Shown one piece after another: positions 26,001 to 36,000 of a stretch of 64,000 bases of DNA. Positions within the stretch are counted from its first letter, which is position 1; each line of letters starts with the position of its first letter. Made by a program: the position numbers and the translations under genes. The notes below the pieces were generated by a model. That model saw nothing but the letters and a program-made list of their open reading frames with translations. It had not been told where the DNA came from and made no database searches. The stretch comes from Owenia fusiformis. Its lineage: Eukaryota > Annelida > Polychaeta > Sabellida > Oweniidae. The stretch spans positions 30,521,248 to 30,585,247 of the forward strand of contig CAIIXF020000003.1 in assembly GCA_903813345.2 (NCBI GenBank), read 5' to 3'.

Positions 26001-26579
26001 ACTGTAAAAACAATATTGCTCCGCATGAGTGTCACGAAGAGCTTATTACGACATCACCCGCAGTTGAAAATAATCCATCTTGTAAGAGATCCCCGGGGGA
26101 TTCTGATGTCACGTTGGAAAACGTTCACTAACTATGGTGTCATTAATGCTACTTTAATTGAAAGAGAAGCTCGTGAACTATGTGCGAAGATGCTCACGGA
26201 TATTGAACTCAGGGATGAAATATCGAAAAAATATAAGACAACGTTTTTTCCTTTGAGATACGAAGATTTGGCTGAAGACCCTTTATCGCATGCAAATGAA
26301 ATTTACAGGTTTGTTAACATTTCGTTTCATGATAACGTGAAGGAGTGGCTAACAAAGAATCACGAAATGCAAGATGGCAAATTTGGGACGAGACGACACA
26401 ATGCAAGGGAGACGTCATACAGGTGGCGACACACCATTCCACAAGACATCGCTAGCATCATAGATGATGCGTGCGTTCACGTGTATGACAAACTTGGTTA
26501 TAAAAGAGTGCAAAGTTTAGACGATTTAAGAAATGACTCGTATTCTTTACGGGTGAAAGAATATCGTGTTACCTTATAA
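20092..26579 (+). CDS. Golgi-type carbohydrate sulfotransferase (complete, 3 exons)
   Basis: Exons 20092-20233, 22948-23176 and 25778-26579 join in frame to 390 aa, a typical length for the CHST1-7-like family. Residues 1-29 are basic and cytosolic. Residues about 30-50 (from FYFLLPLFVIYIFL) form a single membrane anchor, giving type II topology. The 5'-phosphosulfate site is LLLTYARSGSTF (about 72-83), followed by a family-typical ELFNQHPDVFYSFEP. The 3'-phosphate site is HLVRDPRGILMSRWK (about 224-238). By family it moves sulfate from PAPS to a sugar of a glycan or proteoglycan in the Golgi lumen; the acceptor sugar cannot be told. The start was chosen as the first in-frame ATG before the anchor. 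The frame stays open upstream to a stop at 19978 without another ATG, so an upstream exon is possible. 20161 is an alternative start. Confidence 0.9.
20880..22150. repeat. A-rich and palindrome-rich intron DNA
   Basis: 20860-21000 and 21905-22140 are dominated by AAAAAAATTGAAAA-like runs. Between them lie short palindromes built on GCGGGnnATATA..TATATnnTGCCCGC, for example about 21640-21665 and 21677-21710. Many overlapping open frames here are artefacts of low complexity. Confidence 0.5.
21434..21574. repeat. 141-bp palindrome H1
   Basis: It runs from GTTATGCACTGGGAGG to CCGTGCATAAC. The arms read GGATACAGGGAATATCCC and its complement, with ATACAATATATCTTCCC further in, leaving a very short loop in GGGACCGAAGGGACC. 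It would form an almost perfect hairpin. Confidence 0.75.
22237..22377. repeat. 141-bp palindrome H2 (H1 in reverse orientation)
   Basis: It has the same sequence as H1 but reversed: it starts with the GTTATGCACGTTCGG-type end and finishes with the CCTCCCAGTGCATAAC end. H1 and H2, with outer TATATAGGGG / CCCCTATATA, are therefore arms of a larger ~970-bp inverted structure (about 21421-22390). Confidence 0.7.
22548..22696. repeat. Diverged third palindrome H3
   Basis: Related to H1/H2 (GATACAGGGACC.., ATATCCCTCGG.., AAAACCTCCCAT..AATAAC) but with many substitutions. It is an older copy of the same hairpin family. Confidence 0.55.
22839..22909. mobile_element. 71-bp micro-MITE with perfect 9-bp target-site duplication (copy 2)
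   Basis: TACCCTTTGCATTCG..CTCTGCACGCAGGGTA is flanked on both sides by CTGGTAACG (22830-22838 and 22910-22918). It is the same family as 11357-11445. It lies 38 nt before sulfotransferase exon 2, so it borders that exon's acceptor region. A 9-bp TSD would fit a Mutator-like origin; this is inference. Confidence 0.75.
23240..23840 (+). repeat. 195-bp tandem repeat of GACTATCATGATTGA-type words
   Basis: A long unit containing TTAACTGTCACAACAGCCTA recurs at 23466 and 23661 (period 195). It is itself built of shorter TTGACTATCATGA words. It lies in sulfotransferase intron 2. Confidence 0.75.
24276..24483. mobile_element. CAGGCCC..GGGCCTG MITE (copy A)
   Basis: The left end CAGGCCCTTAGTCAGGATTT and right end GGCTACGGGCCTG form inverted termini, with a G/C-tract-rich interior. 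It shares ends with the element at 31402-31477. There is no coding capacity. Confidence 0.65.
24769..25289. mobile_element. 521-bp MITE with 101-bp TIRs and 5-bp TSD ATTAC
   Basis: The TIRs 24769-24869 and 25189-25289 differ at about two positions and start CACCCTTGGTATACGCAGCT. ATTAC is duplicated exactly at 24764-24768 and 25290-25294. Each TIR holds two GGACCGGTACGG-like motifs. It lies in sulfotransferase intron 2. Ends beginning CAC with a 5-bp duplication recall Transib, but this is not established. Confidence 0.85.
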
Positions 26580-27700
26580 GTTTTTTTTTATTTTTACATT
26601 CAGTGTTTGTCTAAGCTGTGTCACATAATTGTGCTATTAGCGTAACCTTCCTGGGCAAAAAGTAGATACTTTTGGTTGATGAGCTTTTTTAGTGATTCTG
26701 TCAAATCGTATTGCGGCGCCCTCTGTGGTTCTCTACTACTGACTTTTGAAAGACAAATGATACCGAACCAAAGGTTGTGTCTAAGCACTGTTCTTTCTTC
26801 ATCACCCTAAGTCTAGTCAAATCTTATATCCTGAGAAACATATATTAATATAGTGTCCTCCTGAGAAATCCATCACACAGTTGTCGTATCAACTAAATCG
26901 AAAACCATCATTTATGGTATTTTCCAGAAATCACACGTATATGATATATTCTTTCAGTAGGAGTTAGACTCCAAAATTAGTATAACTATATGTGCCAATG
27001 TGAAGAAAATGTCGCGCAATGTTTATGATTTATTCTAACTTATATATCCATGATTTGATATCAAAAAAGATGTTCGTGTATTTAGCAAAGTTCATCGATA
27101 GCGTAATATTAGTATATTAATGTAGTGCCATTTTGATTTAGTATCAGAGAGAGTCTCTCTCTATCTATTGTACATGTAAAGCTTGCTATTCTAAGGGATA
27201 ATAGAGAATAGAGACTGTGGATTCCACAATGATATGGTGCCACTAAATTATTTGTACATTCTCCTCTGAAAGTTTGGCACCCGTCTCCCAATTTGTTAGT
27301 AACTGTTCACGTTTGTTTACTTTTCTCAATCATTACGTACGTTTTATGTCGCGGGGCTTAAAGTACGTGGCCAAGATGGGCGTTGCCAAACTTTTGAAGG
27401 GAACTGTAAGAACGCTTTAAAATCAAAAATATAATCATTTTGAATTATACAACTTTTCTTTGTTTTTAAATTTACTATGGTTTGGTTGCAGAAAGTACAA
27501 ACGACAATAGAATATGACCGTTTTGAAAAATAACTCTTGAAAATAAATTAAATCACAGCAATTAATGTCATTCAAGTGCGTGCGTATGTAGTTCAACATT
27601 GACTATCCAACAGTACAGTATCTTTTGTCAGCTTCCCAATATAAAATTACAGTATTCCAGCCAAACCAAAACTACTATTGCCATCTATTTATTCATCTTT
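26580..27700. other. Sulfotransferase 3' region and intergenic DNA
   Basis: AT-rich, with no second gene. Near 27150-27235 lies a segment (AAGGGATA.. GTGGATTCCACAATNATATG) that recurs in diverged form at about 47020-47085, so it is an old dispersed repeat. Confidence 0.4.
27243..27406. mobile_element. MITE with CCAAACTTTTGAAGGGA end (copy 1)
   Basis: The left end ACATTCTCCTCTGAAAGTTT and right end CCAAACTTTTGAAGGGAACT form inverted termini. It belongs to the same family as the element at 60701-60907. Confidence 0.5.
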
Positions 27701-27701
27701 A

Positions 27702-28880
27702 AAGGGACTCTGTGCCTATTTTCAGCATTCTTTGGCAAAATGAAGTCTTGCCGTTGACCCAATGAACTCTTACCTTTATTTCCAAAGGATTTATAAGTAC
27801 TTGATCTTTCATTAGACACCAAAAATAACTCAAACGGACCACATCAGAGTTTACAATGAATTATTTTCGATCTGTCAATTTTCATATAATGTCAAGTTTT
27901 AATTAAGCAATGGTAATAATATGAAATATCCAAAACTTTGAGAGACTTGAAAAGCAAAAAATCAGGGGCAAATGATACAATCTCAAATGAAATGCTCAAA
28001 TATAGCGGCAGTACTCTGATTAAACCCATGTCTAAGCTTTTCAATCTCATTCTAAAATCAACATATTATCCTCTTATATGGTCATCCGGCGATATAGTTT
28101 CTCTTTACAAGAAGGGTGATGAGAGCGATCCTCAAAACTATAGAGGGATTACTTTAACAAGCTTATTGGGTAAAGTATTTACTTCAATTTTGAATTTAAG
28201 ATTAGCACAATGGCTATCAGAGAATAACATTTTATGCAAAAGTCAAATAGGATTTTGTAAAGAGCGGCGAACAACTGACCACATATTTGTTCTTAACTGT
28301 ATTATTAAGTCCATGAAAGCAATAAAAAAGCCGTTGTTTGCATGTTTTGTTGATTTTAAACGTGCATTTTAACAGTTGTTAAACAAAACTGACGTGAAAT
28401 CATTTTATGCTATTTGGTACCTATTGATTGTTAAAATTAGATTGTAAGTATTGTTTTGCCATGCATGTAGATGAATGTTTTATTTTTATTTTTTGCTTTA
28501 TTGGACTTATATCTCGATGTACATTACATGTTCAAGAGACCAATAAACTGAATAAAAGATGGCGAAGTTGTTTGCACCAGAATTAGAATTGTCAACCATA
28601 CGCCATCTTTTAAATCAATAGTTATTTAAAAATATACAATTCATGAAAATTGGGTATGCGACGCTATGAATCTGTGAACTTAAAATGCTGTTTTCTATGT
28701 GAATTATTTTTTCTAATATCAGTATTTACCCAAATTACGGTTTGTATCATATTTAATTGAGAGTGTAATATGTCTCAGAGAATAATTCAGCCTTTTTACT
28801 TCACAAAATGGCCTGTTTAGTCTACACTGTATGCTCAGAAGATTCTCGTGCCAAATCAAGGAAATCAATTGAAAAATTTG
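27702..28880. mobile_element. Old TTAA-class MITE relative, split by a LINE insertion
   Basis: Segments at 27702-27905 and 28553-28800 align with the 503-bp element at 40296-40798. Shared blocks are the TTAAAGG start, ATCTTTCATT.GACACCAA, AGATGGCGAAGTTGTTTG and CGCCATCTTTTAAATCAATA. The two halves are separated by the LINE fragment at about 27918-28553. The right border is unclear. Confidence 0.5.
27918..28553 (+). mobile_element. Truncated non-LTR retrotransposon fragment (reverse transcriptase)
   Basis: The open frame 27938-28372 encodes about 144 aa of reverse transcriptase. It includes the DPQNYRGITLTSLLGKVFTS segment, QIGFCKERRTTDHIF, and motif A start FVDFKRAF, where the frame stops. 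A few codons of the following region (QLLNKTDVKSFYAIWY, about 28374-28421) remain in another frame. Then comes a 3' tail ending AATAAACTGAATAAAA. The YADD motif and endonuclease are absent, so it is a dead, 5'-truncated and internally deleted copy. Confidence 0.85.
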
Positions 28881-29168
28881 GAAATGTTCATTTTATTTTC
28901 TCGTTTTTATAATTTATGCCCTGGTTTTGAAGCAGGGCAAACGGCAAAATGTTGACACGTAGAGTGCATTTTTCACTTGCACCTTGGTGACTGCGAAACG
29001 GACCGTCATATTACGCCATCTAATTTAACTTTAACATGTTTCAAGAGAAGGGTGGGCAACTTCCTATATTTCGCGCGTACATGGGTTTTCAAAATTGGAG
29101 AATATACACATCCCAATGTTGATAATTTAATAAAAAATGGAATTCATCATGATTATTGTAAGCCTAAA

Positions 29169-29495
29169 CTACCTTCCATATGAATCCTGCACGAATCCTG
29201 AAGGTTGGATTCATTTGTAAACTACCTTCCATATGAATCCTGCACGAATCCTGAAGGTTGGATTCATTTGTAAACTACCTTCCATATGAATCCTGAACGA
29301 ATCCTGAAGGTTGGATTCATTTGTAAACTACATGTACCTTCCATATGAATCCTGCACGAATCCTGGCTACAGGAGTCATTTGTAAACTACTTAAACAACG
29401 AATCCTGTACGAATCCTGGAGGCAGGATTCATACAGGATTCATATGTGCATATGAATCCTGCTTGAATCCTGCCTTCAGGATTCGGGGATTTGAT
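29169..29495 (+). repeat. 53-bp minisatellite based on GAATCCTG
   Basis: Units start at 29169, 29222, 29275 and 29328, with a degenerate continuation. Each carries CCATATGAATCCTGCACGAA, and GAATCCTG recurs inside each unit directly and inverted. The last part (29400-29495) is a looser mosaic of the same word. Confidence 0.85.
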
Positions 29496-29913
29496 TCACT
29501 TTTTTTGCTGTGGGAGTGTGTTGATGAAACATTGCCGAGCTGCATTGACTCGAGGTGTCTGTTCCATTTCATCTTTGAGCGTTGGGCTTACTGTAGCACC
29601 AGTATCAAACATTTGAGTTAGTATCGTTTTTCCTGTTCTTTCTCGATCCCGACTTTTCTTCAAAACTCATGCCGCTAACCAGACCTTTACTTTATAGTTT
29701 ATTATATATATTGAATGATGACTAGATTTATGATTAATCCGTTCCCTATAACGCAAATTGGCCTCAACAATTTAAATTTAAGCCTACTTTTATATCATAG
29801 CTACGCAAGAAAAGAAAATACAAAACACGACATCCGCTAATTCAAGCCAAATAATTCAATTTACACGAATCCCGGGAGTTAGTTTCTTCGTTTCGTCCAG
29901 AAGGCGTACAAAT

Positions 29914-29939
29914 CACGTGACATGCAACCAAAATGGCGG
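29914..29939 (+). promoter_or_regulatory. E-box plus YY1-like promoter elements of the EF-hand gene
   Basis: CACGTGA at 29914-29920 and AAAATGGCGG at 29930-29939 lie 126-151 nt upstream of the ATG at 30065. AANATGGCGG is the core of YY1-type sites common at TATA-less housekeeping promoters. No TATA box is seen. Function is inferred from motif and position. Confidence 0.4.
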
Positions 29940-30064
29940 ATGTAAACAAACTAAAGATTTGAAATTTACAGATTTATTTTTACATTTCTTGTTGATTAAT
30001 AAGCATATGTACATAGGTATTATGTTCTGACTTATCACACATCTAAACTCTTTAATTGTATAAC

Positions 30065-33000
30065 ATGCCTTTAGTTAAGAAAGGAAAAACTAAGAGGTAA
30101 ATACTAAATAGCTCTTTACATTTAGTATTTGAATATTCTTCTTCAGACCTAGATCTAGATATCTAGATCAGCAGATGTACAAACTAAGATCTAGGCCTAA
30201 TATCTGCATACAATACATGTACATGTACATGTAGATCTAGACAAATATTGATTTGTCTGGATTTAGAGTCAAATATATAAAGTACATTACATGTAAATTA
30301 GATCATCTTCAGTTGTAATTCTTGATTTGAAGATTGGCTCTAGAACTCCAGGAGTACAATGTACAGCCGGTAGACTACTTCAATCAAAGTGCCACGTGCA
30401 TGCCATTCTTGTGGGATCATATCACCATTGGGCATGCCTACCAGAGTTATCTTGTTTTTGGTAAATCCTTTTATACTAAGACTCTCACAACACTCTGGTA
30501 TTACACCATTTGTCTTTAGTCATCAGCCGCCTACCCCCCCCCCCCCTGTTATCTGTGACAGTGCTGAAAGACTATAGCCGGTGCAGCTTCAAGGCAGTCA
30601 ATGTAAAGCTTTCTTTTTCTTCAGTGAGAAGGCATCTGGAGATGTGACCCTAGATGCAGCAGGTAACATTCTGGACCCCACCTCAGTGTTGGAGGGGGGA
30701 GCAACAGATACAAAGAAAAAACCAAAGAAAAAGAAGAAGAAAATGACAAAAGGGGAAAAAGAAGCGGTGAGGATACAAATGTTAGGGGTTGTAAGGGAGG
30801 GTCTTTGAAACTCATGTCTCATATACAATATTTTTCCAGACCTCTTTTTCCATATCTATACCAAAAAATATTTTTTTCACTTTTTACTTATTACCTACAT
30901 TCTGTACCTTTACCTCTGTACCCAATTATGTACACCCACACACTAGTCTACTGGCCATGGCATATATTTATGGCTTATAATTTACATTTAATTGCATTGT
31001 TTCTGTAGGCAAGGTTAGAGAAAGCAGCTGAAGTGCTGAGGACATCAGGTGACAAATATATGCAGTTTGTTGACACCGTTGACCGCTGGGTGGTCAAAAA
31101 TGGTACCAAAGCAATTCAACTTTTCCGCAGATTTGATTCTGATGGAGATGGATTTCTCTCATATGATGAGTTCAAGTCAGGTAAGGATGTTGCAATTTTA
31201 AGTTTGAGAACACATGCATCAATTGAATTTCTTGTGTAAATATACCTGGGTGTAAATTACTCGGAGGAAAATTTCAAACTTTTGAAAATATCTCACATTT
31301 TATAGAGTATGATTTGAGGAAAAAAGCCAGATTGAGGTACCTTATAAGTAAATAAATTTTTCTTTCTGAAATTACTTTCATATACTGTACTCTAACCATG
31401 CCAGGCCCGTAGCCAGGATTTGCCAAGTGGGTTTCAAACTCTGCAAACCCCCCCCCCCCTCCCTGGCTACAGGCCTGCATGCTATGCTCTTCTAAGCGCT
31501 TTTATGTTGATTATTTCAGGCATGTTTGACATCAATGCTCCACTGAATGCTATAGAGTTGCATCTGCTGTGTAAGCTGTTGGATAAGGACTCCAATAATG
31601 CTATTATGTTGATTATTTCAGGCATGTTTGACATCAATGCTCCATTGAATGCTATAGAGTTGCATCTGCTGTGTAAGCTGTTGGATAAGGACTCCAATAA
31701 TGCTTTTATGTTGATTATTTCAGGCATGTTTGACATCAATGCTCCACTGAATGCTATAGAGTTGCATCTGCTGTGTAAGCTGTTGGATAAGGACTCCAAT
31801 AATGCTATTATGTTGATTATTTCAGGCATGTTTGACATCAATGCTCCTTTGAATGCTATAGAGTTGCATCTGCTGTGTAAGCTGTTGGATAAGGACTCCA
31901 ATAATGCTATTATGTTGATTATTTCAGGCATGTTTGACATCAATGCTCCATTGAATGCTATAGAGTTGCATCTGCTGTGTAAGCTGTTGGATAAGGACTC
32001 CAATAATGCTATTATGTTGATTATTTCAGGCATGTTTGACATCAATGCTCCATTGAATGCTATAGAGTTGCATCTGCTGTGTAAGCTGTTGGATAAGGAC
32101 TCCAATAATGCTATTATGTTGATTATTTCAGGCATGTTTGACATCAATGATCCACTGAATGCTATAGAGTTGCATCTGCTGTGTAAGCTGTTGGATAAGG
32201 ACTCCAATAATGCTATTATGTTGATTATTTCAGGCATGTTTGACATCAATGATCCACTGAATGCTATAGAGTTGCATCTGCTGTGTAAGCTGTTGGATAA
32301 GGACTCCAATAATGCTATTATATTGATTATTTCAGGCATGTTAGACATCAATACTCCACTGAATGCTATAGAGTTGCATCTGCTGTGTAAGCTGTTGGAT
32401 AAGGACTCCAATAATGCTATTATGTTGATTATTTCAGGCATGTTTGACATCAATGCTCCATTGAATGCTATAGAGTTGCATCTGCTGTGTAAGCTGTTGG
32501 ATAAGGACTCCAATAATGCTATTATGTTGATTATTTCAGGCATGTTTGACATCAATGCTCCATTGAATGCTATAGAGTTGCATCTGCTGTGTAAGCTGTT
32601 GGATAAGGACTCCAATAATGCTATTATGTTGATTATTTCAGGCATGTTTGACATCAATGCTCCATTGAATGCTATAGAGTTGCATCTGCTGTGTAAGCTG
32701 TTGGATAAGGACTCCAATAATGCTATTATATTGATTATTTCAGGCATGTTTGACATCAATGCTCCATTGAATGCTATAGAGTTGCATCTGCTGTGTAAGC
32801 TGTTGGATAAGGACTCCAATAATGCTATTATATTGATTATTTCAGGCATGTTTGACATCAATGATCCACTGAATGCTATAGAGTTGCATCTGCTGTGTAA
32901 GCTGTTGGATAAGGACTCCAATAATGCTATTATGTTGATTATTTCAGGCATGTTTGACATCAATGCTCCATTGAATGCTATAGAGTTGCATCTGCTGTGT

Positions 33001-36000
33001 AAGCTGTTGGATAAGGACTCCAATAATGCTATTATGTTGATTATTTCAGGCATGTTTGACATCAATGCTCCATTGAATGCTATAGAGTTGCATCTGCTGT
33101 GTAAGCTGTTGGATAAGGACTCCAATAATGCTATTATGTTGATTATTTCAGGCATGTTTGACATCAATGCTCCATTGAATGCTATAGAGTTGCATCTGCT
33201 GTGTAAGCTGTTGGATAAGGACTCCAATAATGCTATTATATTGATTATTTCAGGCATGTTTGACATCAATGATCCACTGAATGCTATAGAGTTGCATCTG
33301 CTGTGTAAGCTGTTGGATAAGGACTCCAATAATGCTATTATGTTGATTATTTCAGGCATGTTTGACATCAATGCTCCATTGAATGCTATAGAGTTGCATC
33401 TGCTGTGTAAGCTGTTGGATAAGGACTCAAATAATGCTATTGACTACAGAGAGTTCAATGCTGGCCTCACCTTTGTCAGGTAAACATCATTTTGAATTCT
33501 TTTAGAGGACAGAGACATAGTCAGGATTTAAAATTAACATGCGAGGCAAATTTACATTCTTGACCAAAGGGTGCTTCACTTTTTTCCATTGAATTGAGGA
33601 ATGAAGCCCTTTTAATGAAGGATGCAAATTTAGGCCAAAGGAAGTATAGTAAAACATGTCTCAGTGAAAATGTCTTTACTGTATATTATTACTTCATTTT
33701 GACTTCATTTTCAAACTGTAAGGGCTAAAACATGTCTGAAAAAATGTTTTTATTTGTTTAGGGATTAATACAACCAAAGATGAATGTCGCTAATCTGTGT
33801 AATGACAAAAAGAATACAATATTTTCTCTGCATTTTGTATGATATTATAAACTACTAGGCTTATATGTTCTATATTCAGAGAAGGGGATGATAGTCATTT
33901 TCCCAATGGAAACAGAGAGGATGGATTCCTAGTCACAACACAACGTCAGTTCGAGCACTGTGTCTGCTGTAAGATGGCGCTCTGGCATCCTTATAAAGAC
34001 CCCTATCCTAAGTAGGTCATATTTTGATTAACATTAAAAGGATTGTACGGAAATTTTTGAATTCTCCCGAATTGATGATATTTGAATAAATATACAAATA
34101 ATTAAGAATGAATTCATGATTAAGATATTATGTCACCACCAAAAGTGGTGACATATTGTTATGGTCTCCGTTTTTTGCGACGGCGGTTGGTGGTTGGCGG
34201 TTGGTGGTTGGCGGTTGGTGGTTGGAGGTTGGCGTCCGGCGTCTGTAACAATTTCTTACAACTTCCTATAACTTAACAAATACTGTTTAGACTGACTTCA
34301 ATTTTTTTCTAAATCATCTACATGTTCTCAGAAGTTCAAATCTGACTTTAGATTTGACATTTGACCTTCAATGACCTTCTCAAGGTCAAAAAGGTCTTTT
34401 TTCAACTTGCTTCACATTGACTAAATCTTTTTTCAAAATCATCTACATGTTCTCAGAAATTCAAATCTGACTTTAGATTTGACTATAGATTTGACATTTG
34501 ACCTTCAAATCTGACTTTAGATTTGACATTTGACCTTCAATGACCTTCTCAAGGTCAAAAAAGGTCAAAAAGGTCTGTTTTCAACTTGCTTCAAATTGAC
34601 TAAATTTTTTTTTCAAAATCATCTACGTGTTCTCAGAAATTAAAATCTGACTTAAAGACACAGAACCAAGACCCTGGGTCCTGTTATCCAATCAAAAAGT
34701 AGTTTTCATTAACCAATAGAAATTCACACCGATTGAGCCAATCACAGCCTTCAAAACAAGATTTTTAAAAATGGCCACCAAAAAAGTAAACAATAACATA
34801 GCAGTAAAATTTTGTACTCACATATATATGCATTGGTTTCTCATTTAATAATCCACTAAACAATATTATAAGAGCATATAATCCAAATAGTAGTTACTAT
34901 AGTTAATGTGTATACTATTATATTTAATTAATCCGAATAAGAATATTTCATTGTGTAAGTCTAGCTGAACTTATATCCATTCACTGGTAAACATGTCCTT
35001 TATATTCAATGCCAGGTGGATTCGGGAACCATTCTCTCACTTGTGTGACAACACATGTGGGCATTATCTCCCTTTTATGGTATATTATACTTCTGTCACT
35101 ACTTTTGGAAGCTGCCTTTTTGGTTAAATAGTTAGGATGTCTCCATAGTCCTAGATTGTTTATCATTCTCCAAAATTCCTTGTACAGTTTTCTCCTTGTT
35201 ATAATGTTTGACAATGATGGAGTTGCATTTGTTGTCCTCCAAAATGGCTCATACTTGGCTTCATTGACAACACATGGGTTCCAGAAACAATGCGGACAAT
35301 CATGTGACTCTTCATTAGAACTAGGGGAATCATTGTTAGGAGGCTGCGGAGGCTCTGTAGATACATGTTGTGGTATCATACCAGTCAAAATGCTGATTGA
35401 CTGACTTGCTTGACTTTCGTCTTCTGTTGAAGAATCAGTGGCTACTGTTTCTAAAGAACAAATTGCTACTGTTTCTGAAGAGATACTAGCTGATGTTTTC
35501 CTCTTTGCTGCTTTTCTTCTATTCACATTTACTGTTTTTTCTGTATTATTCAACCTACTGTTCTTGTAGCTGTCCTCAATGGGGTCAAAGTTCCAGTCAT
35601 AGTGATCATATAGGGATTCTATCACTAACCTCTGTTCCTCAGTTACATTTATCTTCAAGCTGTAAGTTCTGCTTTCCATTTCACTGCTTGAACTTCAAAC
35701 ATAAAATGACACTGTTTCTTGGATCATAGATTTAGTTTTTAGAATCTGAAAGACCAGTGAAATGCAGCTTGATAAATGTATATTACTATGGGAAAACCAA
35801 GGCTTTCTCCAATTCTTGGAGGTTTTAATAATAAATACTCTCTGGTGGATTCATCATCTGGAATCTCAGATATACTCACTCGGGAAGGTACATTAAATGT
35901 TGAATGTCACCAGAAATCTAACATATAATCTTCATATGTGGAAGAGTGTAATTTGTTCACCCCTGTGTTCATGATATGGTACATCCACATGAACTCTTGT

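Noticed and set aside
29530-29660. Minus-strand peptide with FDTGATVSPTL, like an aspartic protease active site
   Set aside because: Short, isolated and without other retroelement domains nearby; could be chance.
31482-33371. 629-codon antisense open frame over the 102-bp array
   Set aside because: Mirror of a repeat whose period is divisible by three; no start context, splice or motif support.
31503-33440. CRISPR-like array
   Set aside because: Whole units are near-identical with no unique spacers, and the host is a spliced eukaryotic genome; the same applies to the 90-bp and 53-bp arrays.
31420-33483. Single 687-codon ORF as one exon-sized gene
   Set aside because: It begins inside a MITE and runs through intron sequence; the true gene enters at an acceptor AG, most likely the last one.
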